DNA of 64,000 bases from Leptobrachium leishanense (taxonomy: Eukaryota > Chordata > Amphibia > Anura > Megophryidae), in assembly GCA_009667805.1 (NCBI GenBank), contig CM019064.1, forward strand, positions 271,169,662 through 271,233,661. Direction: 5' to 3'. The position numbers were made by a program, and so were the translations under genes. How positions within the stretch are numbered: the first letter of the stretch is position 1; every line of letters begins with the position of its first letter. This document shows, in pieces, positions 1 through 14,800 of the stretch. The notes beneath the pieces are model-generated. The model was not told the DNA's origin. It saw only the letters and a program-made list of their open reading frames with translations, and made no database searches.

Positions 1-1013
<1,013 letters not shown>

Positions 1014-1015
1014 TA

Positions 1016-1711
1016 TATATATTGTTCTTTCCGGCAGACACGCCAGATTCATAATATATCATTATTATATGTATACATCATGTCCTGTCAGTATATTATA
1101 ATAAAAAAAATGCAATAAAATTTGAATTTTCAATAATTTACAACGTGTAAAGTGTTTTTCCCCCCACATTTTAACATGCGAGCGTTTGCGGTTATATTTT
1201 CAATGAGTTGCGCTTGTTAAAAAAATTAGAAATGAGGGACTTGTTACATTTTTTGGGGGAAAATTACACAATTTTTAAGAAACTCACCCCATACAAAAAT
1301 CGTTAGTGCAGCATCATTGTTCACATTATAATTGAAAAGGGAACAATATTGCTGCATTAACAAAACAAAAAAATAATCTTTTATTTTTAATTTTTTTGAT
1401 AATTTTTAACATAGTCATGTTTGGTATCGTTGGAAAGGCCATGCTCTGGCCGATCCAACGATACCAAACATTAACCCCTATATGCCACGGATCGGGAGAT
1501 GGCGGTTCCAATGAACCCCGTATCTCCACCATTGGTGACAGCTAGGGGTTAACTCCAGAACTGACGTCATCGCGCTATGCACGATGACGCCAGTCATCAG
1601 GCGGAGATCCCGGAAGCTTGGCCGCCATCCAAGATGTCGGCCAGCTCCGGGAGAGGATCGTGATCGGGCGCCTTTCGGTGCCAAATCACGATCTGGCCCC
1701 CAAGGGGTTAA
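1016..1711. repeat. Non-autonomous piggyBac-like TTAA repeat
   Basis: This AT-rich segment with a GC-rich shoulder ends at TTAA (1708-1711), preceded by a CAAGGGG motif. Its parts recur at 27.4-29.4, 43.9-44.5, 44.7-45.2 and 59.97-61.1 kb: a poly-A/T block, paired motifs around ATTGTTCACATTATAATTG, a palindrome around TTTGGTATCGTTGG, and a CpG-rich block with GACGTCAT. The complete copy at 59967-61107 shows the family's TTAA-flanked inverted ends. No coding sequence was seen. Confidence 0.6.
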
Positions 1712-2135
1712 AGAAGTACAACGGATGCTTCCAAATGACATCTTTTGGAGCAAGAGAGGTGAAGGAGCAAATTTTTATGCCAACAGTCAAAATGCAGGGG
1801 CAGGTCTACCACAGGATAGGGAGTATCATGTCGGGGCCACAGCAGAAGCCATTTTCATACCCAGAATTCTCTGATATCAGACTACCACTCCGAGTTCAAA
1901 GATCTACAATTTCCTGTTAAGGTGTGCTTCTCCATCACCATCAATAAGGCACAGGGAGAGACTTTGAAAGTGGCTGGTGTGCATCTGACGGGTGACTTTC
2001 TCCCTTGGCCAGTTGTATGTGGCGTGCTCCAGAATCAGTTCACCCGACAGCCTAGTCATCCTCCAGCCAGAGAGTAAAACCAGGAATGTTGTTTACAGGG
2101 AGGTCCTGAGCAATTCATCTGAGGGACAAATTGAA
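1712..2135 (+). pseudogene. Helitron helicase remnant
   Basis: Two pieces of the autonomous Helitron protein can be read in different frames. The first contains FQMTSFGA and, further on, MQGQVYHRIGS, both typical of the Helitron helicase-like N domain. The second contains FPVKVCFSITINKAQGETLK and an ending resembling KTRNVVYREVL, typical of the C-terminal end of the PIF1-type helicase. In intact elements these are separated by most of the helicase domain; here they are about 60 bases apart, so the centre is deleted. Several frameshifts are present. It is not functional. Confidence 0.8.
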
Positions 2136-2273
2136 AGTCTATGCTATGCAAGTAATTAGCCCGGCTACAGACAAAAAACCCAGGGTTGCTGGTGGGATTA
2201 AAGGGTTTAAACCCATCTATTTTATTGTTTATTATTATCATCATCATCCCTTATGTGTTTCAATCACCACTAA

Positions 2274-2536
2274 GGCCGGGGGCACACGATGCACCCGTAC
2301 ATCCGCAATTACCAGTGCCTGTCGCAGTCATGTGACGCTGCAATGGGGCCGGACATACGCTTGTGCGCCTGTACGATTTGAGTGCGCAGCATGCATCCGC
2401 CCGCCCAGAAAGCTTCTCTGTTGACACGCTAGACGCGTTTCAATGCTTTGCAGCGCTGAGCGCGCTCGGAGGCTGCGTCGGTGGAAGGTACGTCCACTCT
2501 CACAGATGTTCCTTCCACGCTCGTGTGCACCCGGCC
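2274..2536. mobile_element. PIF/Harbinger-type MITE with TAA target duplication
   Basis: Inverted ends GGCCGGGGGCACACG and its complement near 2523-2536 are flanked by TAA on both sides (2271-2273 and 2537-2539). The interior is CpG-rich and non-coding. Related elements are at 14329-14734, 17890-18314 and 59501-59826. Confidence 0.75.
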
Positions 2537-2702
2537 TAAGCCAACGGATTGTGAACCCAATATCTCCTGCATAGCCCGACGTTTCGTCGCAAAGCACGGG
2601 TATCCAGCTAGTATAATCTAATCTCCATCCTTGTCTCTGTCGGTTATCATGTACTGCTGTTACCCACAAATACTGTTTATATTATATGATCTTCACACTT
2701 AC

Positions 2703-2816
2703 CTCATTCAAATCTCGGATTTCATTTTCTGCCAGGGAAAGTATTGTGAGGCCTTGAGGAAGGCTCAGAGATGCTGTGCGTAAAGAAGTCATGTTGTTGC
2801 CATGTAAGAGCAAAGT
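2703..2816 (-). CDS. CEP97: CEP97 coding exon 5
   Basis: The exon has 114 bases (38 codons) and encodes residues 147-184, from [14 protein letters not shown] to [14 protein letters not shown]. The acceptor is TTTTGTAG before ACTTTG and the donor is GAG/GTAAGT. Both boundaries are phase 0. It continues the LRR register of exon 4. The next exon is outside the window. Confidence 0.95.
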
Positions 2817-5800
2817 CTACAAAAGAAAAATTTACAGATTGATTGAATCCCATATTGGATGGAGCCAATCAAATACAAAAGATGAATAATATAGGATATA
2901 CACAAAGAAGTTACATTTAATGCGCACACACGGCTCAAATTATGCTTGAGGTGGAAATAAGCTTTCAAAAAATGTACATTCTTGATACAGGTAAACAAAA
3001 CGAAAATGATCAGGTTTGTATCCAAGATTACCAGTGGATACAAATAGGAGCTTGTATACCATCTGACCAATGTAGAATTATTCTAGATTTACTACACCCC
3101 ATGAACAGTGTTTGATTCACCTCCATTCTCATATGTCAATTAACTCGAACCAAGAGAACATACAGTATAATGGTATTACAAGACAAACAATGCAAAAAGG
3201 TCAACATTAATGTTACAGTCAGATATCGCCAGTGTACTTTTGTTTTTGTCTTCTTTGTTTTGCTTAAAAAGAAACGTACGGTCTGTCATTTCCTAGTCTT
3301 TGTTAAATAACATGGGTCCTGTCATTATTTCTTGCATACACTTCAATTGGTCTGTACTTTTCCTGATCACCGAACAGTTTGCAGTTGATGGTATCTGCCT
3401 TAGGGCTGCAACTAACGATTATTTTCATAATCGATTAGCAGGCTAATCAGTTGGATAAGGAAAATTACAATATTTTTCGTTTTGCAATTTGCATTGTGTA
3501 CGTACATACACAAATTATGTGTCTAGCATCACTTGGGTACTTTTCACACACAAGGTACAAGACTGCCTGGTCAGAGTGATGGATTGATGCTGCGTAGCAA
3601 CTCAAGCTCATATCTTCTTTCTCCCTGAACAAATGCTGCTATGAGCACTCCGATATGATGATGTCGGCACACATAGCAGGGTGAGAAGGTGGGGGGGGGG
3701 ACCCTCCACGCAGCCTGACCATGTTAATAAGCTAAAGGACTCCGTGTGTAATGTGTCCTTTTAAAATTATTTCTTGAACAAACTGAGTGGTGGGGGGGGG
3801 GGAGGGACTGGAGAGAAGGAGTGAGTTTGGGCAAAGGACCGGACCCGAGTGTGAGGAAGTGAGTTTTGGCAAGAGGCTAGACCTGAGTTTGAGAAGGAGT
3901 TTGCTGGAAAGAGACTGGGATCAAACAGGAGTGATGGCAGCTCTGGAGGGTGGAGTGATGGCACAGGACTCCAGCTCCAAGTATGGATAAAACACTGGCA
4001 GTACAGCTCATTCACCCAGTGGCAGTGCCCTAGGGTCTGTGTGATTGTTTTATTTATTTTACAACAGTATCAGTATTTTGTGAGATTAAAATATTTTTAC
4101 TCTGTTAAGAGGGACCAAGTAATGTTTTTTAAAAAAAGAAGTTACCTTTAGTGACACTAGCTTAGAAAGATCACCAACTTGAGATATATTGTTGTCAGAC
4201 AGATCCAGGTGTTGAAGGCAAACGCAACCATTTATCTGATCAATGACCTGTAGCATAAAACATTTAAGTTTATTATAATTAGTGATTTCTTTAGGTTTGC
4301 TTTAGACTTCATGTATGACTGTAATTACAAATAAACAAAAGTCAATTGCGAAAGAAAAACGTATGCAATATTTAAATGAATCAAAATGGACCTATCCCTG
4401 ATCATAAAGATCAGACATACAGCCTACTGTAAGACGATATTACATTCATACGCACCACAGCTCCAGCAACGAGGGCTTCATCTTAGAACTGCTCTGGCCC
4501 TCCTAACTCTAAACACGCAGCACTAAGCAGGATGCTCACAGATTTGTTGGCCTTGCATCCAGCACACTAAGGGCAGTATTACATACTGCCCTCTAAAACG
4601 AGGAAGCCAAGGAGGAAAACCAGCACCTGCAGGTTTCTCCTTATCGTCCCCATTTTAGCTCCATATTACAAGGCAGGTGCTAATTCAGCAGCCTGCCCAT
4701 AATGCAGCGCTAAGCATCAGGATACTCGAGGCAGCACTAAGCGCCGCCGCGAGCATCCCCTCCATGGAGTCCATAAGACTCAATTGAGGCTTCAACTGCC
4801 AGTCATATGACCTGCAGGATCTCGCCTCTCACGAGATCCTTCGGGTCGGTGGAGTGATTTACGGAGGAAGACTGCCCCCCCCCCATCTCACTCTTATCCT
4901 GGCGACAAGAAGCAGCGGATCGTGCTGCCGTTCTCGTCGCAGGAGGAGAGGAGAGTATGTGATTTTATTGGAGGGATTTGAAGCTGGTAATAACAGATTC
5001 CACAGAGGCGGAATCAGTTAACCACAGCTTGGAGCTTGTGCTAAACTTTTGAGTTAACCGCAGCAGGACGTAATTAGCATTAGGACTTTGTAATCCTAAC
5101 GCTAATTCTTTGCGCTCCCCAGGTTACATGTCTTGTAGCCAGTCAGTATCTCAATGGTATCATACAAAAATTTAATTATCTTGTTGGCAAGGACAAGGGA
5201 AATGGCTTCAAAAATAGGCAAACATTTCTATACATAATAATAAAGAACCTCTTTTTTTCTTAGGTAACATTGTAGATGCTTTTGTCATCTCCTGTGGGGT
5301 TAGCTGGTATGTTCTCCCTGTAGCTGTAATTGGATCTGGTTTGAAAAGGATGACGTTTCCTGGCCTGTTGAGAACATCCGGTTTCCTAAGATAAGAGCAT
5401 GATTTTGCTGGTCCAGCTGGATGCAAGAATGATCGCTTGACTTCACATCCCATCCACCATGAGTTGTCATACGTACATGCCACAAAAATAAAAAAATCTA
5501 CATTTTGAAGTTCGAGAGTGACTTTAACCTAAATGGCGGTACGATTCTGACATATTTTATATGTCAGAATCGGTAAATTTTTTTCATTCCCCCTAGCGGT
5601 AATCCTGAGTGTGGTTTGGGGTTACATTCATTGCTGAAAGAGGCCACTCCAAGCCACACTCTAGCTGGATACATACCTGTACACCCTCGCTGTCCCCGCC
5701 GGCCGATCACGGCATCCTACTTGGAACCAGAACGCCGCAATCGGCCAGAGGAGAATGCAATTGCGGAGGTCAGCGAGAGAGGGCAGGTACAGGTATGTTA

Positions 5801-8800
5801 CCCAGCCTGAGTGCGGCTCGGGATTCCCGCCAGGGAGGTGAATACAAACAGGACCCGGAATCTCATAATTCTCAGGAGGAATTTCATTGTCAAGTACACC
5901 GTTTTTCATCTGACACGGCTTCCCTTTTTCCTAATTGCAATCTGCATGAAGTGCATACTTTCATGAGTAGTTTGATTTCATTATTTATTGAAAGCATCCA
6001 GTTACTTTCCTCAAGTGTTTACTAACCCAGTGCCCACTCCCTTAAAGAAAAAAAAAAAAAGGTTTGCAACAGTTTGACCACTTATTCTCCTCCATATTTC
6101 AAATTATAATGTAAATTTATCATACAGTTAATGAATTAAAGATTAATAAAGCAGCTTCACAAAAAAGTCTTCGAAGGTTTCACTAAAAACACACCACCAA
6201 ATGAACTGAGGTGCATACACACAGAGAGCCAGACCACAACTAAGCAGTCTGAAAGGTAAAATGTTGGGGGAAGGGCACATGAAGAAACTGCGCAAACATG
6301 TCAGGGCTGGTTTTGCTCAGTTCCTTTACCAAGATAGCCAGCCCTATTTACACACCCACACACCTCTCTAGTGCTCTGTATTTTTGGATTCACTTCCGTT
6401 TTCCACATAATTTATCAACATAAATTGTATAAAAATGGACTGGAGGGGTTTAATGCTTTGTCACTACCAACAAAATAATTTTTTGTATGAGGTCATTGGG
6501 TACCATCTTGAAATTTGGACCGACTGGATACAAGACATGTACCTTTAAGTGTGAATTTTTAAAAAGATATCAAAAAAATGGAAAACAAAAAAAAAAACAC
6601 ATTTTTTGTAACAATTTGTGAATTTTTACAATTATGTAAGATTTTATATCAAATTAAAGTCCTGTTGATAGACTTTAAAAATGACACATGTCCCATGTCT
6701 GTAGCAACAATAGGTATCTTGTAAATGGCATTTGAAGTCATGGTGGCTAGTGAATTCTGGCGTTTAGGAAATTTTGAAGGTTCAATATCTCAAAATGGGT
6801 GGACAAAAAGAAAAAAAAAAAAAAAAAAAAAAAGGAATTTCTCTTTTAAACATCGCATGGTAAGGTACAAATGTACCAAAAATTAACCAAATCCATGACA
6901 GGAAGGTTTTATGCATTAGTTGATTGGAATTCGAATGACCCAAATGTCTAGAACTGAAACAGCGTTAGGCTACGGTGGTTGTGGAAATAAATAAGGGTTT
7001 ATTCACTAAGATTTGGGTAGATTCTATTAACACTAGTAGAATTTGAACTGGAATGTCACTTTAATATTCCAATATGTATACGCATGTACTGCTGATGATA
7101 TAGGAATCTGAGCAATGCACTGTACAAATAAATCTAAACAATGACTATGCAAGTTTGGAAATTCTTAGCACTGCCAGTACATTCCAGGGGATTCTTCACT
7201 CATTTGTGGAAATCAGAGTAAGCCCAGAGTATCTGAACACACAGTGAAAACATGATGATCCTCTCGGGGAATTCAGACATATTTTACACTGGGCGTACTA
7301 AATATATATGGGGTAGTATTTAAGGGGGACCAAGGGATGTATCCCCCTCAGCTCTTAAGGAAGACGCAATGTAGTGCAGGGAAACGCGTCGAGCGGGGTT
7401 GTTTTTAACAGTCACTGGGCTCTATCACCTCCTTAACGCTAACATAAATGAGCATTAGCGTGCCGCAAAGATCAGCTTCCTATCGCGAACAGGTTAAAAT
7501 AAATAATAAAAATGAGTGAATTGGTATTAGTGCTTTTTAGCACCAGCGTACTGTACTTTGCGCTTCCTATGCTTAACATGGGGAGCGCAAAGTGTAGGCA
7601 CAGAGTAATTAGCGTTAGTCCACTCCTATGTGATCCTAACGCCAATTACAAACAGCTATTGCTAACTAAAAATGTTTGCTACAGCTTAGAGCTGGTCCTA
7701 ACAGATTCCGCTTCTGCAGAATCTGTTAGATGCAGCTGTAAACCCCCCCCGGACGAAAAAAATAAATCAAATACTCACCTCTCATCCCGCAGTTAGAATG
7801 GCGGCCCGATCTACCACTTCTGGCCGCTCGAAGCAGAGTGGGACTAGGGGAAAGGTCCCCAGTCTCCCTCCGTCGACCTGCAGGATCTCACGAGAGGAAA
7901 CATCCTGCTGGTCATGTGACCTGGCAGCAGAAGCCTCCATAGAGTCCTACGGACTTCACGGAGGGAATAATCGCGATGGCGTTTTAGCGCTGCCCCCAAG
8001 CATCCTCGAGCCTTGCGGGTGCTACAGGGCAGGCTGCTGGACTCCGAGCCTACTCCGTAATCTACAGGTAAAACGGAGACGCTAAAGGGGAGATTAGCGA
8101 AAGCAAATTTTTCCCCTTAGTGTCCCTGTTTTAGGTGTAGGCAGCTGATAGTGCCCACTGTTTTTTGGCTGTAGTGTGATACCTTCTTAGCCTGCTAGAG
8201 CTGTGGTCTGGCTATTGAGGAATGGGGTCTAGTTGGGAGACTATGATAGGGCTGCCTAGGCTCAATTGGGAGTTTCAATTGGACAATAGCGTCTACACAT
8301 ATATTGTACAGAACCCAATAGGGAAAGGACTGATGCGGTTACCTCTCCTTGAAAGAGTTAAGAGTACTATTATAGGGATATGTAATAAACGCTGATATAG
8401 GGCAACATTATAGAGAAGATGTTTAATCTATTATAAATTTGAGAAATACTAATAGGAAAACTATACTAAGAAATGTTTGGAAGGCCTACTATATGTACTG
8501 ATCCCTGTGGATGTTGGAGAGATTTGAAGTAATCAGCTAATGTTGTACCATTTCTCTGCATTGACTGGTATTGCTCAGGAATAATACTGATAGATGGATA
8601 CTAAGACTCTGTAAGACCCTTAACGCACTGTAGCGCTTCTGTTTCAAGTTGTGTATACTTTATTGTATTTGAGACCTGAATACAATTTGTAAATTGGTTT
8701 GCACCTTGTAGTACCTGTTTACTGTTGGAATGTCTATATGTTTAAGCCCTCTAAGCAAGGGCATTATTATCCTACTTAGTTTGTTTTCTCTGAATACATT

Positions 8801-11800
8801 GCACTGGACTATCACCTTTGCCAGAACAAGATAGGAACCAAAATATACAGCTATCCAGGATACCAAGAGCAAGGCACAGAAGGGGAGAGCCAAAAGAATA
8901 GTTGTAAGCAAGCCAAGGTTCGTGGCAGGCAACAAGGTTCTAAAGTGAGAGACAAGCCAGGGTCTGAAATGGTAATTCAGGAGAAAGGTTGAGGAGCTTT
9001 TTACTTGGACCGATGAGGAACAATTGTGAAGCAATGCCAGAAAGCGAGCTCTGGCCTTATATGGTGAATGGGGTGGAGGTGGACACACCTCCACGTCAGA
9101 TGTCACTCCCACCACCTCCTATTGAAGGCCTACCTGTGAGCTCCCTCCCTGGTCCCTGTAGGCTTTGGGATCCTCTACCCGCCGTCCATCCAATCAAAAG
9201 GCATGGCCAGCCCCCGGGCGCCATCTTGGCCTGATCCTCCCGGCTGGCGTTCCATGTGGTCACCAGCTGTGGTATCCTTGGCAAGCCGCTATACCTTGCC
9301 GACCACAGGACGCCCCTGAGGAGGAAGGCCTGTCCGGACAAGAGGGCCAGCAGACCCAAGACCAGGACGACGACGGCGAGAGACAATGAGACGGCCCGCG
9401 GATCCCAAAGGGGCACCGAGGACAGACATGGATGGGAGAGGTTACCGGTGAGACGTGACATGGACTCAGCAGACTCCATATAGTAACAGAGCTTTGCAGA
9501 GTTGGACTGAGAACATGTTAGGGAACGTCGTATTCTCCACCCGCAAATTACCCTGGACATTAATATTGTCAAGTAACAGTTGAATGCAGACATTGGGGAT
9601 TAAAGTTTGCAAAAAAAGTGTGTTTTTCCATTTTTTTAAAATCATATTTCAGAATTTGGTTTTATAGTAGATTATACGATATGATGAAATTAATGGTACC
9701 TTTAGAAAGTCCATTTAATGGCAAGAAAAACAGTATAGAATATGTGTGGGTTCCATAAGCGAGGTAGATAAGACCAAAACACAAACAGCGCAGAAATGTA
9801 AAAACAGTTGTGGGTACGTTCGGACAGACCATGGTAAAAATCGTCCGGTCCCTATGGGGGTTAAGGATGATTTACAGAAATAAATACCTTCAAATTGTTT
9901 CCAGCCAAATTAAGCCATTCTAAGTGTACCAAGTCCTTCAGGCCTTCTACATAGCTGATGCTGTTGTGAGGCAGATTCAGTACCCGGAGATGGACCAGTT
10001 TTGACACACCCATCATCCGTACCAGCCGATTGTTGGCTACAGACAGCTGTTGATGAGAAACGCAAAGTAACAGAATTGTTAGACATAATACCTCTAAAAC
10101 CAAAATAATAAATTCACGCTTTATGTTTATATTGCTTGCAACCAGACGTAAAAGGCATAACACACACTATAAATTAGGGTTGCACCGATACCGATACTAG
10201 TATCGGTATCGGGGCCGATACTGGGTACTGCAGGAGTACTTGGTACTCGTGCAGTACCCCCGATATTTTTTCCGATACCGGAAGCCGGCATTGAGCCGGC
10301 TTCCGGCATCCGAGGGGCTGCAGCGGCTGTCTGAATGCTCTATCGGCATTCGGACAGCCGGCCCCGCACTCTCCGCAATACTTACCTTCCTGGGCGCCGC
10401 CGGGGAATGTCTCCACGCGCGCGCTCGTTGGAAGGACCCCAGCCGCGACCACGTGATCCCGGCTGGGGTCCTTCCAACGAGCGCGCGCGCGGAGACATTC
10501 CCGGCGGCGCCCAGGAAGGTAAGTATTAAACACACTGAGCAGCTGCAGGGCCTGTCTGAATGCTGATAGAGCATTCAGACAGGCCCTGCAGCTGCTCTCC
10601 GCGACGATACTTACCTTCCTGGGCGCCGCCGGGAAAGTTTCCCCGCGCGCGCTCGTTGGAAGGACCCCAGCCGGGATCACGTGGTCGCGGCTGGGGTCCT
10701 TCCAACGAGCGCGCGCGCGGAGACATTCTCGGCGGCGCCCAGGAAGGTAAGTATCGTCGGGGGGGGGGGGGGCGGTCCATGAGCTGGAGGGCATATCCAT
10801 GGAGGGGGCATATCCATGACCTGGAGGCAATATCCATGAGGGGGCATATCCATGAGCTGGAGGCAATATCCATGAGGGGGCATATCCATGAGCTGGAGGC
10901 AATATCCATGAGGGGGCATATCCATGAGCTGGAGGCAATATCCATGAGGGGGCATATCCATGAGCTGGAGGCAATATCCATGAGGGGGCATATCCATGAG
11001 CTGGAGGCAATATCCATGAGGGGGCATATCCATGAGCTGGAGGCAATATCCATGAGGGGGCATATCCATGAGCTGGAGGCAATATCCATGAGGGGGCATA
11101 TCCATGAGCTGGAGGCAATATCCATGAGGGGGCATATCCATGAGCTGGAGGCAATATCCATGAGGGGGCATATCCATGACCTGGAGGCAATATCCATGAG
11201 GGGGCATATCCATGACCTGGAGGCAATATCCATGAGGGGGCATATCCATGACCTGGAGGCAATATCCATGAGGGGGCATATCCATGATGGGGCATATCCA
11301 TGAGCTGGAGGCAATATCCATGAGGGGGCATATTCATGAGGGGGCATATCCATGAGCTGGAGGCAATATCCATGAGGGGGCATATCCATGAGCTGGAGGC
11401 AATATCCATGAGCTGGAGGCAATATCCATGAGGGGGCATATCCATGAGGGGGCATATCCATGAGGGGGCATATCCATGAGCTGGAGGCAATATCCATGAT
11501 GGGGCATATCCATGAGCTGGAGGCAATATCCATGAGGGGGCATATCCATGAGCTGGAGGCAATATCCATGAGGGGGCATATCCATGAGGGGGCATATCCA
11601 TGACCTGGAGGCAATATCCATGATGGGGCATATCCATGAGCTGGAGGCAATATCCATGAGGGGGCATATCCATGAGCTGGAGGCAATATCCATGTGGGGG
11701 CATATCCATGAGCTGGGGGGGCATACTCATGTGTGAGCTGTGGGGGCATAATAACCCATGTGTGTGCTGGGGCATTATCCATGTGCTGGGGCAAATCCAT

Positions 11801-14800
11801 GAGTGCGCTGGGGCAAATCCATGAGTGAGCTGGGGCAAATCCATGAGCTGGGGCAGTATGAATATATATATATATCGGGGGGATATACATGTGAGCGGGG
11901 GGCATTTTTATATGGTCTGTTCTTATTGGAAAGCGGTCACATGACATTAAATAAAAGTATCGGTACTTGGTATCGGTGAGTACTTTTAAAAAGTATCGGT
12001 ACTCGTACTCGGTCTTAAAAAAGTGGTATCGGTGCATCCCTACTATAAATAAAGTCCACATTAACAAATGCTATTCAGATCGATTTAAAACCAGGGCCAT
12101 AAAGTGCCAGGCTTCATGCATAACAATATTTATGCATGTTGTCATTATGTAAGTGTTAAAGGGATACTTTTATAGCTGGGATAAGGGATAAGCTTTTTTA
12201 GGTGGTCATGATGCCCTGGGTATTCCCCTGCCTGTCCCCCCTCCCTCCGCTCAGCAGATCGGCTGAAAACAGCTGAGAGAGGCGGAGGACTTTACTCCGC
12301 CCTCCCAGCTGTCAGTCAGCAGAGCGGGATTCATATTTCCCACTTCTGCCGACTTTTGCCGAGTAGGAGACGTCATTGCGCTTTCAGCGCGATGACGTCT
12401 CCAACTCGCCGCAGTAGCTGGCGGCAGCGAGCCGCCAGCATAGCCTGCAGCTCGGATTAGTGTTGCGCGCATCCTCTTGGAGCCGGGAGGAAGCCTGCCG
12501 ATTGGCTGGCTTATGTGAGAGGCGCGCGTGCGCGCTTCTCACGTAAACCATTAGCCAAGTGAAAGGAACAAGGACGGGAGCGGAAGAGGGAGGTGAGTGT
12601 ATAAAAAAAAAAAAAAAAAAACCGTTGGAAAGAAGTGGATTTTAGGGTAAGTATTACAGTTTAAAAAAAAAATAATCCCTATTTATTAAGGTAATAGGGA
12701 TAAATTAATGTAAAAAAACTGGGGGGGGGGGGGGGGGGGGATTTTTTATTAGAGTGTTCCTTTAATGAGCTCTTGTTGAATAGTTGCAGATGCCAAGCAG
12801 ACTAGGCAAACCTTGTTGGTAAAGACCAGAGTGGCTAGACTGTAATGCATAATAATGGCTATTGGGTTTTGAGGGATTCTTTGAAGGACTTGAAGTAAGG
12901 GGTTAAAGCTGGTAGGGCAAGTGAAAGTAGCCGAGGAATTCACGTGCTTCCGGAGTTTGGTCCATACTTTCAGCGAGGTAGGTCGATCGACAGGACTGGT
13001 CCCACTCTTGAGAAGTCTTGTAGGTGTGAGTTAGTAGTGCGGCTGGAAACGGAAGACAGGCAAAGGACTCCTGAAGTGATGAAGAGATGTCCTTGTGGAG
13101 TAAGGAAGACATGCATGGAGGGGTTGCATTTTTGAGTATTTTATATTGGATCCTGAAAAGGTACAGGAAGTCCACAAAGAGACTGGCAGAGGAGGAGGTA
13201 TGTGTGGAGTGCTGAGTGAGAAATCTAAGCCTGGCAGCAGCATTCAGTAATCAAGTCATGATAAGATAAGAAAAAAAATGGTCGGCACCCAAAACCTGTA
13301 CCGCCACCAGTTGTCCAATGCCAAACCAGAGATTCAGTGGTTTCCCCCAAACCAGTGTATCAACAATGTTAAAGTACTAGGGATGCACCGATACTAGTCT
13401 CGGTATCGGTACTGATACTGCTGTTTGCACGAGTACTTAGTACTCGTGCAAATGGCCCGATACACCCACCCCCCTGATACCAGAAGTCAGCGCTGGGCCG
13501 GGGAAGCTGGCCGCGTGTATGAAAAGCACGCGGCCAGCGTTCCCCATCGGCGGCTGCAATTCTCACCTGCTTCCAGAGGTCCGGGTCGCGTCACAGTAGC
13601 ACGACCCGGACCTCCGGAAGCAGGCGAGTATTGCAGCCGCCGGAGGGGGAACGCTGGCCGTGTGCTTTTCATGCATGCGGCCAGCGTTCGATGGGGGCAT
13701 ATCCGTGAGAGTTGGGAGATAGATCTATCTCGGGGGGGATATATACATGTGAGCTGGGGGCATTTTTATATGAGGTCTGTTCTTATTGGAAAGCGGTCAC
13801 ATGACATAAAATAAAAGTATCGATACTTTTTAAAAGTACTCACCGATACCGAGTATCGGTACTCGGTCTTAAAAAAGTGGTATCAGTGCATCCCTATAAA
13901 GTACGTATCTGGTAGAGCGATGGTAGTCGCTCTTGGGTTTCAGGTGGTTCTCTTATTATCCATATAGACGATGTATGCTATGAAAAGAAGCAAACATAAT
14001 GGTGCAGAACGTACTGAAAATTATATAAATAAACTATTGTGTAATGATTCCACTCACAAATATAGAGCCCCAACACTGGCTCTGAGTGGACAGGCACATA
14101 TGGATACTTTGCTCCTCAAATCCCTTGAGGTGACCCACACCTTTTCATGAAAGAATCTTCTTCCAATGCAGAGTATACTGTATGTGGAGACATAAAAACA
14201 AGGGAACTCCCTTATGTAGATCTACTATTCCAGATGTGAAATTATAAATATGAAATGCCAACTCGCATTTGATGGAGCTTAGAACCAAGCTCTAGGTAGA
14301 AGCGCCCATGGACTTTTTTGCAGGTTAAGGCTAGGGTCAAACGAAAGCATTTTTACACGCGAACGTAAAAAAGTGCGTCCGAATGCATTGATGTATTTTT
14401 TCATGGAATATGCGAAAACAGTCATACGATGCGCATTTTCGTGCGTGATGTTTTACGAATTCAAACCAGGAAACTTTTTGTATCTGGACGTTATGTTTGC
14501 CGGACACGAGCAGGGTCTGACGTCTCCAAATCACACACACACACCACTAGCGGGCGCAGCGCACTCTGTACGTCGGTACTAGCGGTTCTGCGTTCTCGAA
14601 AAAATGCGTTCATTTTCCACTTGCGTTGCGCGGCAGGACTTTCGTGCGACCGTACTTCGTATATTGGCTGCTAGTGCGGCCGTGATTAAGTGCGCCAGAA
14701 CGCACGTTAAAAATGCGCTGGTCTGACCCCAGCCTTAGTCCACAAAAAACCTTTTGAGTTCCAGAACACCGGGGACTTGTGCTTTATAAAAGAATTTAAT

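Larger units (their letters stand above)
1712..2611 (+). mobile_element. Degenerate, internally deleted Helitron
   Basis: Fragments of the Helitron Rep/helicase protein are followed by a Helitron-type 3' terminus. The last bases read ACGGGTATCCAGCTAG and are followed by T (2612), and a GC-rich potential hairpin lies just upstream (about 2575-2600). Helitrons end in CTRR and insert between A and T. A PIF/Harbinger MITE is nested at 2274-2536. The 5' end (TC) was not located, so the left boundary is only where coding similarity begins. Confidence 0.75.

Noticed and set aside
7321..7405. A possible fifth complete hammerhead
   Set aside because: GAAA and CGCGTC are present, but the CUGANGA core is damaged and stem I pairs only in part, so it was kept as a decayed remnant.
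9096..9593. A 165-codon minus-strand frame with a hydrophobic stretch in CEP97 intron 3
   Set aside because: No recognisable domain or splice pattern, and the region has repeat-like GC-rich composition. The hydrophobic run is not enough to call a membrane protein.
10174..12067. Open frames of 200-550 codons on both strands through the 10.8-11.7 kb region
   Set aside because: They arise from the 36-bp tandem array, whose length is a multiple of three and lacks stops. The protein would be a monotonous 12-residue repeat and the open frames exist on both strands.
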